Source of the DNA: Bos javanicus
Taxonomy: Eukaryota; Chordata; Mammalia; Artiodactyla; Bovidae
Length of the DNA: 64,000 bases
Direction: 5' to 3'
Assembly: GCF_032452875.1 (NCBI RefSeq)
Contig: NC_083869.1
Coordinates: forward strand, 76,192,501 to 76,256,500
Of the stretch, positions 44,858 to 56,879 are shown piece after piece. Positions within the stretch are counted from its first letter, which is position 1. Every line of letters begins with the position of its first letter. Made by a program: the position numbers and the translations under genes. The notes below the pieces were generated by a model, which was not told where the DNA came from, did not search any database, and saw nothing but the letters and a program-made list of their open reading frames with translations.

Positions 44858-47800
44858 CTAAATTCCATATATATGCATTAGTATACTGTATTGGTGTTTT
44901 TCTTTCTGGCTTACTTCACTCTGTATAATAGGCTCCAGTTTCATCCACCTCATTAGAACTGATTCAAATGTATTCTTTTTAATGGCTGAGTAATATTCCA
45001 TTGTGTATATGTACCACTGCTTTCTTATCCATTCATCTGCTGAAGGACATCTAGGTTGCTTCCATTTCCTGGCTATTGTAAACAGTGCTGTGATGAACAT
45101 CAGGGTACATGTGTCTCTTTCAATTCTGGTTTCCGTGGTATGTTTGCCCAGCAGTGGAATTGCTGGGTCATATGGCAGTTCTATTTCCAGTTTTAAGGAA
45201 TCACCACACTGTTCTCCCTAGTGGCTGTACTAGTTTGCATTCCCATCAATAGTGTAAGAGGGTTCCCTTTTCTCCACACCCTCTCTAGCATTTGTTTGTA
45301 GATTTCTGGATAGCAGCCATTCTGATCGGCTGAGATGGTACCTCATTGTGGTTTTGATTTGCATTTCTCTGATAATGAGTGATGTTGAGCATCTTTTCAT
45401 GTGTTTGTTAACCATCTGTATGTATCCTTTGGAGAAATGTCTGTTTAGTTTTTTGGCCTATATTTAGATTGGGTCATTTATTTTTCTGGAATTGAACTGC
45501 AGGAGTTGCTTGTATATTTTTGAGATTAATTCTTTGTCAGTTGCTTTGTTTGATATTATTTTCTCCCATTCTGAAGGCTGTCTTTTCACCTTGCTGATAG
45601 TTTCTTTCATTGTGCAAAAGCTTTTAAGTTTAATTAGGTCCCATTTGTTTATTTTTGCTTTTATTTCCATTACTCTGGGAGGTGGTTCATAGAGGATCCT
45701 GCTGTGATTTATGTCGGAGAGTATTTTGCCTATGTTCTCCTCTAGGAGTTTTATGGTTTCTGGTCTTATGTTTAGATCTTTAATCCATTTTGAGTTTATT
45801 TTTTTGTATGGTGTTAGAAAGTGATCTAGTTTCATTCTTTCACAAGTGGTTGACCAGTTTTCCCAGCACCACTTGTTAAAGAGATTGTCTTTTCTCCATT
45901 GTATATTCTTGCCTCCTTTGTCAAAGATAAGGTGTCCATAGGTGCGTGGATTTATCTCTGGGCTTTCTATTTTGTTCCATTGATCTATATTTACTTCTTT
46001 GTGTCAATACCATACTGTCTTGATGAATGTAGCTTTGTAGTATAGCATGAGGTCAGGCAGGTTGATTCCTCCAGTTCCATTCTTCTTTCTCAAGATTGCT
46101 TTGCCTATTCGAGGTTTTTTGTGTTTCCATACAAATTGTGAAATTATTTGTTCTAGCTCTGTGAAGAATACTGTTGGTAGATTGATAGGGATTGTATTGA
46201 ATCTATAGATTGCTCTGGGTAGTATACTCATTTTCACTATATTGATTCTTCCAATTCATGAATATGGTATATTTCTCCATCTATTTGTGTCCTCTTTGTT
46301 TCTTTCACCAGTGTTTTATAGTTTTCTATATATAAGTCTTTTGTTTCTTTAGGTAGATGTATTCCTAAGTATTATATTCTTTTCGTTGCAATGGTGAATG
46401 GAATTGTTTCCTTAATTTCTCTTTCTGTTTTCTCATTGTTAGTGTCCAGGAATGCAAAGGATTTCTGTGTGTTAATTTTATATCCTGCAACTTTACTATA
46501 GTCATTGATTAGCTCTAGTAATTTTCTGGTGGAATCTTTGGGGCTTTGTATGTAGAAGATCATGTCATCAGCAAACAGTGAGAGTTTTACTTATTTTCCA
46601 ATCTGAATTAGTTTTATTTCATTCTCTGCTCTTATTGCTGTGGCCAAAACTTCCAAAACTATGTTAAATAGTAGTGGTGAGAGTGGGCACCCTTTCTTGT
46701 TCCTGACTTTAGGGATAATGCTTTCAGTTTTTCACCATTGAGGATAATGTTTGCTGTGGGTTTGTCATATATAGCTTTTATTATGTTGAGGTATGTTCTT
46801 TCTATTCCTGCTTTCTGGAGGGCTTTTATCATAAATGGATGTTAAATTTTGTCAAAGGCTTTCTCTGAATCTATTATGACCAACCTAGGTAGCATATGAA
46901 AAAGCAGAGACATTACTTTGCCAACAAAGGTCCGTCTAGTCAAGGAAATGGTTTTTCCAGTGGTCATGTATGATGTGAGAGTTGGACTGTGAAGAAAGCT
47001 GAGCGCCAAAGAATTGATACTTTTGAACTGGGGTGTTGGAGAAGACTCTTGAGAGTCCCTTGAACTGCAAGTAGATCCAACCAGTCCATCCTGAAGGAGA
47101 TCAGTCCTGGGTGTTCATTGGAAGGACTGCTGATATAGGTGAAACTCCAATGCTTTGGCCACCTCATGTGAAGAGTTGACTCGTTGGAAAAGACTTTGAT
47201 GCTGGGAGGGATTGGGGGCAGGAGGAGAAGGGGACGACAGAGGATGAGATAGCTGGATGACATCACCGACTCGATGGACATGAGTTTGAGTGAACTCCAG
47301 GAGTTGGTGATGGACTGGGAGACCTGGCGTGCTGCAATTCATGGGGTCGCAAAGAGTTGGACATGACTGAGCAACTGAACTGAACTGAACTGATTGAGAT
47401 AATCATATCGTTTTTCTCTTTCAAATTGTTAATGTAGTGTATTACATTGATTAATTTGTGAATTTTAAAGAACTCTTGCATCCCTGGGATAAAGCCCACT
47501 TGGGCATGATGTATGATCTTTTTAATATGTTGTCAGATTTTGTTTGCTAGAATTTTGCTAAGGTTTTTTCCATCTATGGTCATCAGTGATATTGGCTTAT
47601 AGTTTTCTTTTTTTGTGGCATCTTTGTCTGGTTTTGGTATTAGGGTGATGGTAGCCTCATAGAATGAGTTCGGAGGCTTACCTTCCTCTGCAGTCTTCTG
47701 GAAGAATTTGAGTAAGATAGGTGTTAGCTATTCTCTAAATTTTTGGTAGAATTCAGCTGTGAAGCTCTCTGGTCCTGGGCTTTCATTTGCTGGAAGATTT

Positions 47801-49190
47801 CTGATTATAGTTTCTATTTCCATGCTTGTGATGAGTCTGTTAAGATTTTCTATTTCTTCCTGATTCAGTTTTGGAAAGTTATACTTTTCTAAGAATTTGT
47901 CCATTTCTTCCGAGTTGTCCATTTTATTGGCATATAGTTGCTGATAGTAGTCTCTTATGATCCTTTGTATTTCTGTATAGTCTGTTGTGCTTTCTCCATT
48001 TTCATTTCTAATTTTGTTGGTTTGATTCTTCTACCTTTGTTTCTTGATAAGTCTGGCTAATGGTCTGTCACTTTTATTTATCTTCTCAAAGAACCAGCTT
48101 TTGGCTTTGTTGATTTTTGCTATGGTCTCTTATGCATTTATTTCTGCCCTAAGTTTTAAGATTTCTTTCCTTCTACTAACTGTGGGGTTCTTAATTTCTT
48201 CCTTTTCTAGTTGCTTTAGGTATAGAGTTAGGTTATTTAGTTGACTTTTTTCTTGTTGCTTTAGGTAAGCCTGTATTGCTATGAACCTTCCCCTTAGCAG
48301 TGCTTTTACAGTGTCCCACAGGTTTTGGGTTGTTGTGTTTTTATTCTGATTCATTTCTATGCATATTTTTATTTCTTTTTTTATTTCTTCTGTGATTTGT
48401 TTGTTATTCAAAGCATGTTGTTTAACCTCCATATGTTGACATTTTTAATAGTTTTTTTTTTCCTGTAATTGACATCTAATCTTACTGCATTGTGGTCAGA
48501 AAAGATGCTTGGAATGATTTCAATTTTTTTGAATTTATCAAAGCTAGATTTATGGCCCAGGATGTAATCTATACTGGAGAAGGTTCCATGTGTGCTTGAG
48601 TAAAAGGTGAAATTCATTGTTTGGGGGTGAAATATCCTATCGATATCAGCTAGGTCTAACTGGCCCATTGAGTCATTTAAAGTTTGTGTTTCCTTGTTAA
48701 TTTTCTGTTTAGTTGATCTATCCATAGGTGTGATTGGGGTATTAAAGTCTCCCACTATTATTGTGTTATTGTTAATTTCCCCTTTCATACTTGTTAGCAT
48801 TTGCCTTATATATTATGGTGCTCCTATGTTGGGCACATATGTATTTATAATTGTTATATCTTCTTCTTGGATTGATCCTTTGATCATTATGTAATGTTCT
48901 TTGTCTCTTTTCACAGCCTTTATTTTAAAGTCTATTGTATCTGACTTTGCTGACTATGCTGACTTGCTATTCCTGCTTTCTTTTGGTCTCCTTTTGCATG
49001 AAATATCTTTTTATACCCCTTCACTTTCAGTCTGTATGTGTCCCTTGCTTTGAGGTGGGTCTCTTGTAGACAGCATATTATAAGGGTCTTGTTTTTGTAT
49101 CCATTCAGCCAGTCTTTGTCTTTTGGCTGGGGCATTCAACCCATTTACATATAAGGTAATTATTGATAAATATGATCCTGTTGCCATTTA
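44858..49190 (-). pseudogene. L1 ORF2 remains (endonuclease and reverse transcriptase)
   Basis: Fragments in several frames follow the order of L1 ORF2. The endonuclease start with CCLQETHLK is at 49135-48932, and the endonuclease end with IIVGDFNTP and FSDHNAVRLDVN is at 48800-48408. Reverse transcriptase parts are at 47922-47728 (ESPGPESFTAEFYQKF), 46563-46372 and 46237-46004. The C-terminal part with MEYYSAIKKNTFESVLMRWM ends at 44858. A BovB piece interrupts it at 46876-47392. The intact protein nicks DNA and reverse-transcribes L1 RNA; this copy cannot. Confidence 0.88.
46873..47395 (+). mobile_element. BovB 3' fragment inside L1 ORF2
   Basis: The body at about 46876-47392 is sense BovB, from tatgaccaacctaggtagca to the 3' repeat (actga)n. 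L1 reads gaatctatt on the left and tgagataatcat on the right, which fit together after removal. The duplication is no longer than att. Confidence 0.88.
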
Positions 49191-49239
49191 CTTTGTTGTT
49201 TCGGGTTTGAGTTTATATGCCCTTTCTGTGTTTCCTGTC

Positions 49240-50160
49240 TAGAGAAGATCCTTTAGCATTTGATGAAAAGCTGGTTTGGTGGTGCTGAGTTCTCTCAGCT
49301 TTTGCTTGTCTGTAAAGGTTTTGATTTCTCCTTCATATTTGATTGAGATCCTTGCTGGGTACAGTAATCTGGGTGGTAGGTTTTTCACTTTCATCACTTT
49401 AAGTATGTCCTGCCATTCCCTTCTGGCCTGAAGAGTTTCTATTGAAAGATCAGCTGTTATCCTTATGGGAATCCCCTTGTGTGTTATTTGTTGTTTTCCC
49501 CTTGCTGCTTTTAATATTTGTTCTTTGTGTTTGATCTTTGCTAATTTGATTTATATGTGTCTTGTGGTGTTTAACCTTGGGTTTATCCTGTTTGGGACTC
49601 TTGGGTTTCTTGGACTTGGGTGACTATTTCCTTCCCCATTTTAGGGAAGTTTTCAACTATTATTTCCTCAAGTATTTTCTCATGGCCTTTCTTTTTGTCT
49701 TCTTCTGGGACTCCTCTGATTCTAATGTTAGGGTGTTTAACATTGTCCCAGGGGTCCCTGAAGTTTTCCTCATTTCTTTAAATTCCTTTTTCTTTTTTCC
49801 TCTCTGCTTCATTTATTTCTACTATTCTATCTTCTACCCCACTTGTCCTATCTCTGCCTCAGTTATTCTACTTTTGGTTCCCTCCAGAGTGTTTTTTATC
49901 TCATTTATTGCATTATTCATTATTGATTGACTCTTTTTTATTTCTTCTAGGTCCTTGTTAAACATTTCTTGCATCTTCTCAATACTTGTCTCCAAGCTAT
50001 TTATCTGTAACTCCATTTTGTTGTCAAAATTTTGGATCATTTTTATTATCAGTATTCTGAATTGTTTTTCAGATAGACTCCTTATCTCCTCCTCTTTAGT
50101 TTGGTTTGGTGGGCATTTACCATGTTCCTTTACCTGCTGAGTATTTCTCTGTCTTTTCAT
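49240..50160 (-). pseudogene. L1 ORF1 remains
   Basis: The start of ORF1p is intact for about 108 residues (50160-49834): MKRQRNTQQVKEHGKCPPNQ, then a coiled-coil-like stretch with MQEMFNKDLEEIKKSQSIMN and NAINEIKNTLEG. The protein normally coats L1 RNA as a trimer. After 49834 the frame is lost, although later ORF1-like text continues to about 49240. Confidence 0.85.
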
Positions 50161-50690
50161 CTCATTTAGATTGCTGTGTTTGGGGTGGCCTTTCTGTATT
50201 CTGGAAATTTGTGGTTCCTTTTTATTGTGGAGGTTCCTCCCTGTGGGTGGGGTTGGATGAGTGGCTTTTCAAGGTTTCTTTGTTAGGGCAGCTTGCACCA
50301 GTGTTCTGGGGGGTGGAGCTGGATTTCTCTCTGGAGTGCAATGAAGTGTCCAGTAGTAGAGTTTTGAGATGTTTATGGGTTTGGTGTAACTTTGGGCAGC
50401 CTGTATAGTGAAGCTCAGGGCTATGTTCTTGCATTGCTGGAGAATTTGTATGATGTGTCTTGCTCTGGAACTTGTTGGCTCTTGGGTGGTGCTTGGTTTC
50501 AGTGTAGGTATGGAGGCTTTTGGATGAGCTCTTATCGATTAATGTTCTCTGAATCAGGAGTTCTCTGGTGTTCTCAGATTTTAGGCTTAAGCCTCCTGCC
50601 TCTGGTTTTCAGTCTTATTCTTACAGTAGCCTCCAGACTTCTCCATCCATACAACACCTATGATAAAACATCTAGATTAATGGTGAAAAG

Positions 50691-51125
50691 ATTCTCCACA
50701 GTGAAGGACACCCAGAGAGGTTCACAGAGTTACATGGAGACGAGAAGAGGGAGGAGGGAGATAGAGGTGACCAGGAGGAGAAGAGGGGGAATCAAAAGGG
50801 AAGAGAGTAATCTAGCCAGTAATCAGTTCCCTATGTGCTCTCCACAGGCTAGAGCCCTCAGAGAGGTTCACAGAGTTACATGGAGATGAGAAGAGGGAGG
50901 AAGGAGATAGAGGTGACCAGGAGGAGAAGAGGGGAATCAAAAGGAGAGAGACAGATCTAGGCAGTAATCAGTTTCCTAAGTGTTCTCCACAGCCTGGAAC
51001 GCACAAAGAGATTCACAGAGTTGGGTAGAGAAGAGAAGGGGAAGGGAGGAGATAGAGGTAACCTGGGGGAGAAAAAGGAGAGTCAAAAGGGGGAGAGAGT
51101 AATCAAGCCAGTAATCATACTCCTA
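50691..51125 (-). repeat. Three tandem ~145-base repeats in the L1 5' UTR
   Basis: Units start with tctccaca at about 50693, 50839 and 50984, giving spacings near 146 and 144 bases. Each contains gttcacagag or gattcacagag, a purine-rich block (gagggaggagggagatagag or similar), a tcaaaagg block and an agccagtaatca-type end. The first two are more alike than either is to the third. They lie upstream of ORF1 in the promoter-bearing region of L1. Confidence 0.85.
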
Positions 51126-52958
51126 AGTAAAAATGGGTACTGAAGATTGGATTCTTAAAGGTACAAAATTGATAACAAATACCAAAAATCAAAGATTAAA
51201 AATCCAGGGTAGAGGTTAGACTCTCAAAAATACAATATTTAAAAAAAATCACAAAAATTATAAAATATATATATGAAGTTTGATTTAAAAATAGTGTCCT
51301 TTTTTTCAAGATAATAGTAGGTTATAAAAATGAAAATTAAAGGATTAATAGAGGACTTAAAAATAAAAAAAATTAAAAATGATAATAGTAAAAATATATC
51401 TGGGCATTTGTCTGAGCTGTTGAAGTCAGTGTGGGGTCAGTACAGTTTCAGATAGTTCCTTGTTCCAGCTTATACTTCTCAAGATCTATAGGCCCCTTCC
51501 AATGTAGTTGGTGATAACTACAGGGTTTTAATCTGTTGCACCCGTCACTTCCAAAGAGGTTCCCTCTGTTTATTTTTGGCTTCTTCTGTTGCAGGTCTTT
51601 TCCGTGTCTAATTTCTGCCCTGACACAGGGGACAAAGGTGGTCACTTATTTAGGCTCACTTGTTCAGTTGTGCTGTGGGGAGGGAGGAACACTGCAATCA
51701 AATATCACTGGTGTGTGTGGGGAGTACTTGCAGTGTCCTGGCCACACTGGGTTTGCCCCTACTCACGGCATGTGTGCTTTCCCAGTCTACACTGTTCAGG
51801 CTCCAGGTTGCTCTGCAGGGGAATTGTCTAAAGTGGGCCCTGGGTTGCGTGCACTTCACAGGTGTAAGCTGCTCACGTTCAGGTTCTCAGGTACTCTGCA
51901 AAGGCACAGACTCAGTTGGGCCTACGTTTTGTGCCCTTCCCAGGTCCGAGCAGTTCAGGCAACCAGGTGCTTGGCAAGTGCACTCTCCCTAGGTGGGGGG
52001 TGCATCTTATCACCTCCCCCGTCCCAGCTGCTTGGTTTCCTGGGTGTTCAGTGGATGTGCTGCCTCAGGTGTCCAATGTGTCTCTTCTGGGGAGCTGATC
52101 TCTGGCTGTAACCCTCCCAGTGGATGTCAACCGTCCAGAATACCAGGAAGTCTTGGTTAGCAACTGGGAGCCTGCTCTCAGTTTGGTAGAGGGTGCCCCT
52201 TTCCTGCTCTGGCTGCCTCAGGTCTGCCTCCCTGCCTCCACTGGGGGATGGGCCAGTCCACAGCCGGCTAGCTCTCCTCTGGTATTTGCTCAGTCCTTTG
52301 TTCTGTGAGTGGGCCAGCAGTGCCTTAAGTTAGGGCTTTTCATGGGATGGTTTTCTCTCTCTCTCTTTTTTTCCTTTCTCTCTCTGACTATCCCACAGTT
52401 TGGGTTGCTATCTCACATTAACTCCCTCAGATTGCCCTCAGGGCATTCAGGCCTGGTCTTTACCCTAAGCAGTGCAGCTCGGGCTTCCCTGTTCAGCCCA
52501 AGCTTGCTGGTGGCAGATGCAAGTGTCTGGGCTACTTCTGTGCTTGGAGTTGCCATTAGGCATGTAATCTGTGGGGTTTATTTATTTTTCCTTCCAGTTA
52601 TGCTGCCCTGAGATTCCGAACCTCCCCACAGACCCACCGGTGAGAGGGTTTCTTGGTGTTTGGAAACTTCTCCTCTTTTACGACTCCCTTCCTGGGACAG
52701 GTCTCCATCCCTAACTCTTTTGTCTCTCTTTTTATCTTTTATATTTTGTCCTACCTCCTTTCGAAGACAATGGGCCAATGTCTTTCTGGGTGCCTGATGT
52801 CCTCTGCCAGCATTCAGAAGTTGTTTTGTGGAATTTGTTTAGCATTCAAATGTTCTTTCAATGAATTTGTGGGGGAGAAAATGGTCTCCCCATTCTATTC
52901 CTCTGCTATTTTAGGATGACCCCTAGATTTAGATTTAGAATCTTAGCACATTCCAAAT

Positions 52959-53937
52959 ATGGTTTGATCTCCTTACTGTCCAAGGGATTCTCAAGAGTCC
53001 TCTCCAATACCACAGTTTGAAAGCATAATTCTTCAATGCTCAGCCTTCTTCATAGTCCAACTCTCACATCTGGGTATGACTACTGGAAAAACCATAGCTT
53101 TGACTATATGGACTTTTGTGGGAAATGTGATATCTCTGTTTTTTAATACACTGTCTATATTTGTCATAACTTTTCTTACAAGGAGCAAGTGTCTTTTAAT
53201 TTCATGAATTCAGTCACCATCTGCTGTGATTTTGGAGCTCCCAAAAATAAAGTATGTCACTCTTTCCATTGTTTCCCCATCTATTTGCCATGAAGTGATA
53301 GGACCAAATGCCATGATCTTTGTTTTTTGAATGTTGAGTTTTAAGCCGGCTTTTTAACTCTCCTCTTTCACCTTAATTGAGAGGCTTATTAATTCCTCTG
53401 TGCTTTCTTCCATTAGGGTGGTGTCATGGCATATCTGAGGTTATTGGTATTGCTCCAGGGCAATCTTGATTCTAGCTTGTGATTCATCCAGCCTGGCATT
53501 TCTCATGATGTACTCTGCATGTAAGTTAAATAAGCAGTGTGAAATATACAGCCTTGATGTACCCCTTTCCCAATTTTGAACTAGTCAGTTGTTCTATGTA
53601 CAGTTCTAATTGTTACTTCTTGATCTGCATCCAGGTTTCTCAGGAGGCAGTTAGGGTGGTCTGGTATTCCCATCTCTTTAAAAATTTTCCAGTTTGTTGT
53701 GATCCACACAAAGGCTTTAGTGTAGTCAATGAAGCAGAAGGAGATGTGTTTTTCTGAAATTCCCTTGCCTTCTCTATGATCCAGTTGATGTTGGTAATTT
53801 GAAGTCTGGTTCCTCTGCGTTTCTAAATCCAGTGTGTACATCTGTAAGTTCTCAGCCATGCACTGTTGAAGCCCAGCTTGAAGGATTTTGAGCATTACCT
53901 TACTAGTATGTGAAATGAGTGCAGTTTCAGTCCTTAG
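52959..53937 (-). mobile_element. Old BovB fragment lacking its 3' end
   Basis: This antisense BovB begins in mid element (atggtttgatctccttactg) and covers the reverse transcriptase region to about 53937. It is more diverged than the other copies, with several small deletions (for example in ggtgtcatggcatatctgag). The usual 3' end is missing, which is odd for a LINE and points to a later deletion or rearrangement. Confidence 0.85.
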
Positions 53938-54169
53938 TCCCTTGTGTGTCGGTGTTCAAACCCTGATTCATTCAAACACAATTCACTCATGATTTATTTA
54001 AGCATGAATCCACTTATGTCTCCTACATACAACATGTAAGTGTTCCAAACATATATTCCCCTTTATACGCATTTATACGTTCCTTTATATTCTGCTATTT
54101 ATCACTCTGAAATTTCAAAGATGGCCACCAATGCATGTGTTTTGATATAAAGTCCTCTATTTTTATTTT

Positions 54170-54600
54170 TAAATTTATTGTTTAATCTTACTTCTCTAAT
54201 TTTATTGAAGTATAGTTGATTTACAATGTTCTGTCAATTTCTGCTGTACAGCAGAGTGATTGTTATATGTGTATATATCCTCTTTATTTAAATATTTTAT
54301 TTATTTATTTGAATGTGTCAGATCTTAGCTGCAGCACATGGGATATTCCATTGTGGTGCATGATCTATCTAACTGTGGCTTGAGGTCATAGTTGCTCCAG
54401 CATGGGGGATCTTAGTTCACGGACCGGGGACTGATCCCACATCTTCTGCATTGCAGGGTAGATTCTTAACTACGAGATCCCCAGGGAAGTCCCCAGATTC
54501 TTTTTTTTTTTTTTTTTAGTATTATTTTCCATTCTGGTTTACCACAGGATATTGAGTATTGTCCACTCTACTATATAGTAGACTTTGCTGGTTTTCACAA
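54170..54600 (-). mobile_element. Old L1 3' end, antisense, with nested CHR SINE
   Basis: L1 lies at 54170-54282 (attgaagtatagttgattta) and 54495-54600 (ccacaggatattgagtattg). A CHR SINE separates the two parts. Confidence 0.75.
54283..54494 (-). repeat. CHR-type tRNA-derived SINE
   Basis: This antisense copy runs from a (ttta)n tail through gatcttagctgcagcacatg to the tRNA-like head gatccccagggaagtccc. Confidence 0.8.
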
Positions 54601-55494
54601 ATCTTTCTTTTAAACCACCTCATCCATATTGCTGCTGACTGATCTTGTACAAGTTAATCAGGATTCTTCTTCTCTTTCTACGTCTCTGAAGTACATTATC
54701 TGAGTATACTGCATTTTATCAATATCAGGTTTAGAGCTTTCTCTTCTAAAATCATATGCCACTTCCCAAATACTTTAGTCCTCTAGTCTTTCATGATAGA
54801 ATCCTTTGGCTTGGATGCTATGATGTTCTGTGATTTTCTGTATCTTTCTGGAGTCTGTCTTTTATGAAAGGGTTTGCATAGGCTCCTTACCACCTCTCTC
54901 ACATAAAGGTCAATTGAAACAGTGGACTATACATTTGGGTCATCTGTTTCTCGATTTCACCCTTGAGTGCCCTCTAAACTCTCTGGGAGAGGCTCTCTGA
55001 TCATGATTTATACACATTTGTTCTGCCAATTTGGCCCTAAAACATCCTGAGTATTGATCACTGTCTGATATAGTATTTCAAGCCTACCAATTTCAGAAAA
55101 CAATTTGAGAGTGAGAATCTCATTACTGTCAACATATATCTTTTAAATTCTCATTAGACACCATATACCATGCTGTGTATTAGGCATAACAAGGAGCTTG
55201 AAGATGTAATTAATTCTTCCCATGGATGTGCAAAACCATTAGGGACATGCTGCAACCCAGCCTATATGTATAAGTAGCACAGATGGTAGTTCAGATGCAC
55301 TGAGCTGTCAAGGTGTGCTTAATAGTATATGGGTGGGAGGAACTTGGATGAGTTGAAAGAGAAGGGACCAGGTTTAAGTTACTTTGGCTTCCTGGAAACT
55401 ACAAAATGTGGTATGCTTAATAAAAATTACATAAAGCTAGGAAGGTAGAAAAAGGGAATTGTGGGAAGAGAAGAACATTCATAGCAGGAGTGTT

Positions 55495-56110
55495 ACCTAA
55501 CTGAACTAGGGTCCTCTTGCTTGACTTGCAGCAAAGTCAATCTACTGACACTGGGTTGTGATGGAGGAAAGTACAGTATTTATTGCAGGGCTCCAAACAA
55601 GGAAACCAAGCAGCTCATAGACAAAAGACCTAAAGTCCCCAGTGACTTTTGGAGATGGGCTTTTTAAGGACAGTGTGAGAAATGAGTGATCAATCAGCTT
55701 ATACACAATTCTCTGATTGGTTGATGGTGACAATATAGTGTGATGTTCCAGGAAGGTCGATCATCAATGTTCTGGTTGCAGTCCATCTGGAATCTACAGG
55801 CTGCTGGTCAGCATATAGTTAACTTCTTCCACCTGGTGGGGGTTTCAGTACCTGCAAAACAACACAAGATCATGGTTCAGAAAATTATCTACAGCCCTTG
55901 AGTAGGAACTAAAGGTCCTTGACTTTGTTTTATGGCTAAACTATTATTATTTTGTCTAACTTGACTGCTTTTCTTTGTCTCTGCATAGTCTCACTTCTCT
56001 AATTAAATTTGCTCTTTGGAACTTGAGGAAGGCCTCAGAGGCTAATGATTTTCTACAAACAAGAGTGAGAAATATGAGGGTCTGTCCTCAGGAAGGCCTC
56101 ACAGGGTCCT
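55495..56110 (-). mobile_element. Probable antisense retroviral-type LTR
   Basis: This shares several blocks in order with 36541-37010 (acctggtgggggtttcagta, aggaactaaaggtccttgac, ttatggctaaactattatta). On the minus strand an aataaa-type signal is available near 55575-55585, as expected for an LTR. No retroviral coding sequence accompanies it. The boundaries are approximate. Confidence 0.55.
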
Positions 56111-56286
56111 TCTTGGTTTAGGGGAAACAGCTTAAAGGAAAGAAACTACAAGAAACAGCTTAAAGGAAACATACAAATAGTGAAGACACCCAAATTAATA
56201 AAATTAGGTACAAGATTTCCCTGGTCATTTGTACAAGGTAAACCTGGAGAGGGAGACTGGCTAGATTTGTAGCCTATTAGTATCAT

Positions 56287-56579
56287 AGTGGAGAAGGCAA
56301 TGACACCCCACTCCAGTACTCTTGCCTGGAAAATCCCATGGACAGTGGAGCCTGGTGGGCTGCAGTCCATGGGGTCGTGAAGAGTTGGATACGACTGAGC
56401 GACTTCACTTTCACTTTTCACTCTCATGCATTGGAGAAGGAAATGGCAACCCACTCCAGTGTTCTTGCCTGGAGAATCCCAGAGACAGGGGAGCCTGGTG
56501 GGCTGCCGTCTATGGGGTCGAATAGAGTTGGACACAACTGAAGCGACTTAGAAGTAGCAGCAGCAGCAGCAGCAGCAGA
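56287..56579 (+). repeat. Bov-A2 SINE (dimer), sense
   Basis: This copy runs from tggagaaggcaatgacaccc through two monomers to an (agc)n tail at 56556-56578. Flanking duplication is not clear. It faces the antisense copy at 56603-56870. Confidence 0.9.
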
Positions 56580-56593
56580 TCACTGTATCTTCT

Positions 56594-56879
56594 TTAGCTA
56601 TATGCTATGCTATGCTATGCTATGTCACTTCAGTCGTGTCCGACTCTGTGTGACCCTATAGATGGCAGCCCACCAGGCTCCCTCATCCCTGGGATTCTCC
56701 AGGAAAGAACACTGGAGTGGGCTGCCATTTCCTTCTCTAATGCATGAAAGTGAAAAGTGAAAGTGAAGTCGCTCAGTCATGTCCGACTCTCGGAGACCCC
56801 ATGGATTGCAGCCTACCAGACTCCTCCATCCATGGGATTTTTCAAGCAAGAGTACTGGAGTGGGGTACCATTAGCTATA
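56594..56879 (-). repeat. Bov-A2 SINE (dimer), antisense, with TSD
   Basis: The body at 56603-56870 begins with a (tgcta)n tail in place of the usual (gct)n, followed by two monomers. The sequence ttagctata flanks it at 56594-56602 and 56871-56879. Confidence 0.92.

Larger units (their letters stand above)
44434..52931 (-). mobile_element. Nearly full-length, inactive bovine L1
   Basis: The body at 44443-52923 is about 8.0 kb after removing a BovB fragment at 46876-47392. From right to left it holds a 5' untranslated region (52923 to about 50161), ORF1 remains (about 50160-49240), ORF2 remains (about 49190-44858), the 3' untranslated region and a T-rich complement of the tail. The sequence tagattta lies at 44435-44442 and 52924-52931 as duplication. 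The 5' end reads on the minus strand as gtcatcctaaaatagcagag, which I take as close to the true start. Many stops and frameshifts make it inactive. Confidence 0.88.

Noticed and set aside
50691..51125. CRISPR-like regular repeats
   Set aside because: The units are adjoining and long, without unique spacers, and the DNA is mammalian. They are tandem repeats in an L1.
51536..52111. Open frame of 191 residues on the + strand
   Set aside because: It lies antisense within the L1 5' untranslated region, with Cys- and Leu-rich text unlike any known protein. Three overlapping frames there are equally long.
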